Origin: Staphylococcus caprae
Lineage (GTDB): Bacteria; Bacillota; Bacilli; Staphylococcales; Staphylococcaceae
Direction: 5' to 3'
Length of the DNA: 44,477 nt
Assembly (NCBI RefSeq): GCF_002902725.1
Contig: NZ_PPRT01000043.1
Span: 67,152 to 111,628, forward strand
Part shown: piece after piece, positions 43,959 through 44,477 of the stretch
How positions within the stretch are numbered: position 1 is the first letter of the stretch
Layout of the letters: each line of letters begins with the position of its first letter
Program-made: the position numbers and the translations under genes
The notes under the pieces: generated by a model
Database searches by the model: none
Told to the model about the DNA's origin: nothing
The model's input: the letters and a program-made list of their open reading frames with translations, nothing else

Positions 43959-44405
43959 TTAACCTCCGATTTGACTCGTTTCTTTATTTTTCTCTCTAGA
44001 AGGGAATAATGATTTCGTCACTAAGAGTTGAGAGGCGAAACCAGTGCAGACGAGTAACAAGATAGTAGAAATAATAATCAATAATATAATTAATATTGGG
44101 CTCTTGCTTAAAATAGGCAAAGAATTGATTACTGAAATACCAGCTGGAACGAATAAGAAACTGATATTATTCGTTAGTGCTGTTCCTACTGTTTCAACTT
44201 GTTCTAGTTTGACGATGCCAGTACATAATGCGATAAATAGCAAAACGAGACCAATCACTGAAGCTGGCATTGGAATCGGAATAAATGATTCGATAATTTT
44301 AGCAATAAGTAAGACGGCAGCTAATGTTAAAGCTTGTTGGAAAAAATGATATGTTTTTCCTTGTTGAACTTTCGTATCTTCATTATTCGAATTAGAGTTT
44401 ATCAA
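43959..44405 (-). CDS. lrgA: LrgA, holin-like membrane protein
   Basis: 148-aa holin-like protein with four hydrophobic helices ([14 protein letters not shown], then [21 protein letters not shown] and [12 protein letters not shown]). It matches S. aureus LrgA better than CidA. It starts at TTG 44405, 10 nt after ggagg (44420-44416). In S. aureus lytSR lies just upstream; here the upstream region runs off the right edge, so this cannot be checked. No promoter was identified in 44421-44477. Confidence 0.88.
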   Translation of the reverse strand: MINSNSNNEDTKVQQGKTYHFFQQALTLAAVLLIAKIIESFIPIPMPASVIGLVLLFIALCTGIVKLEQVETVGTALTNNISFLFVPAGISVINSLPILSKSPILIILLIIISTILLLVCTGFASQLLVTKSLFPSREKNKETSQIGG

Positions 44406-44477
44406 AACAATAATTCCTCCTTTACTTTCTATAAAACACATTGTAATACTTATTATTTTTTAAGTGGTGTTTAATTT

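Noticed and set aside
43254..44405. CidAB rather than LrgAB
   Set aside because: Residue patterns ([23 protein letters not shown]) fit LrgA/LrgB of S. aureus better.
1..44477. CRISPR array, tRNA, rRNA, prophage or toxin-antitoxin pair
   Set aside because: No regularly spaced repeats, cloverleaf sequences, rRNA or phage structural genes were recognised; the small proteins do not form a typical toxin-antitoxin pair.

Overview
The window is low-GC Firmicute DNA and almost certainly from a staphylococcus. The gene order gntR-gntK-gntP / gtaB and opuCA-D / APC permease / esterase / MFS / fetB-fetA resembles what I recall of the Staphylococcus aureus chromosome. RelP, LrgA/LrgB and GtaB read as close relatives of the S. 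aureus proteins, and the intergenic hairpins look like those dispersed through staphylococcal genomes. The ppx-ppk pair, the AbgT transporter and lrgAB next to opuC suggest a species other than S. aureus, but I cannot name it from sequence alone. No rRNA, tRNA, CRISPR array or prophage was seen.

Layout. (1) 1-2,590: an intact IS3-family (IS150-like) element has inserted into the extreme 5' end of an MFS sugar-acid transporter gene. (2) 2,600-8,030: FUSC membrane protein, a DUF2188 protein, the small alarmone synthetase RelP, an alpha/beta hydrolase and a membrane-associated MerR-type regulator. (3) 8,050-11,980: gluconate operon gntRKP with a cre site and a GntR operator, followed by a structured intergenic element. 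(4) 12,100-15,000: gtaB (UDP-glucose synthesis) converging with a TarS-like glycosyltransferase that appears to start at AUU. (5) 15,000-16,400: gene-poor stretch with a Rex/ArcR-like palindrome, a 63-aa HTH-like protein, a multi-hairpin repeat and a DUF1413-like protein. (6) 16,560-18,670: SDR and M20 deacylase. (7) 18,700-22,470: polyphosphate operon ppx-ppk. (8) 22,700-27,460: AbgT transporter and a second SDR separated by two cre-like sites, a zinc-ribbon protein, an M42 peptidase and a YehR-like lipoprotein. (9) 27,520-33,800: glutamate-synthase-like flavoprotein, tandem CPBP proteins, FetAB-type exporter, MFS transporter. (10) 33,800-38,930: esterase, APC permease, a YdeI-family pseudogene, 2,3-butanediol dehydrogenase with a Rex-like site. 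(11) 39,190-43,070: sigma-B-type promoter and the opuCABCD osmoprotectant operon. (12) 43,250-44,410: lrgAB.

The recurring themes are carbon and redox control (gluconate uptake under CcpA and GntR, two Rex/ArcR-like palindromes, butanediol formation), stress physiology (RelP, polyphosphate, OpuC under a sigma-B promoter, LrgAB) and cell-envelope glycosylation. The least explained items are the sigma-B leader or small RNA upstream of opuC, the AUU start of the glycosyltransferase, the CPBP pair in which one copy has lost its catalytic residues, and the membrane-tethered MerR protein with a palindrome inside a long promoter spacer. No clearly new multi-gene system was recognised; the findings are mostly regulatory and evolutionary.
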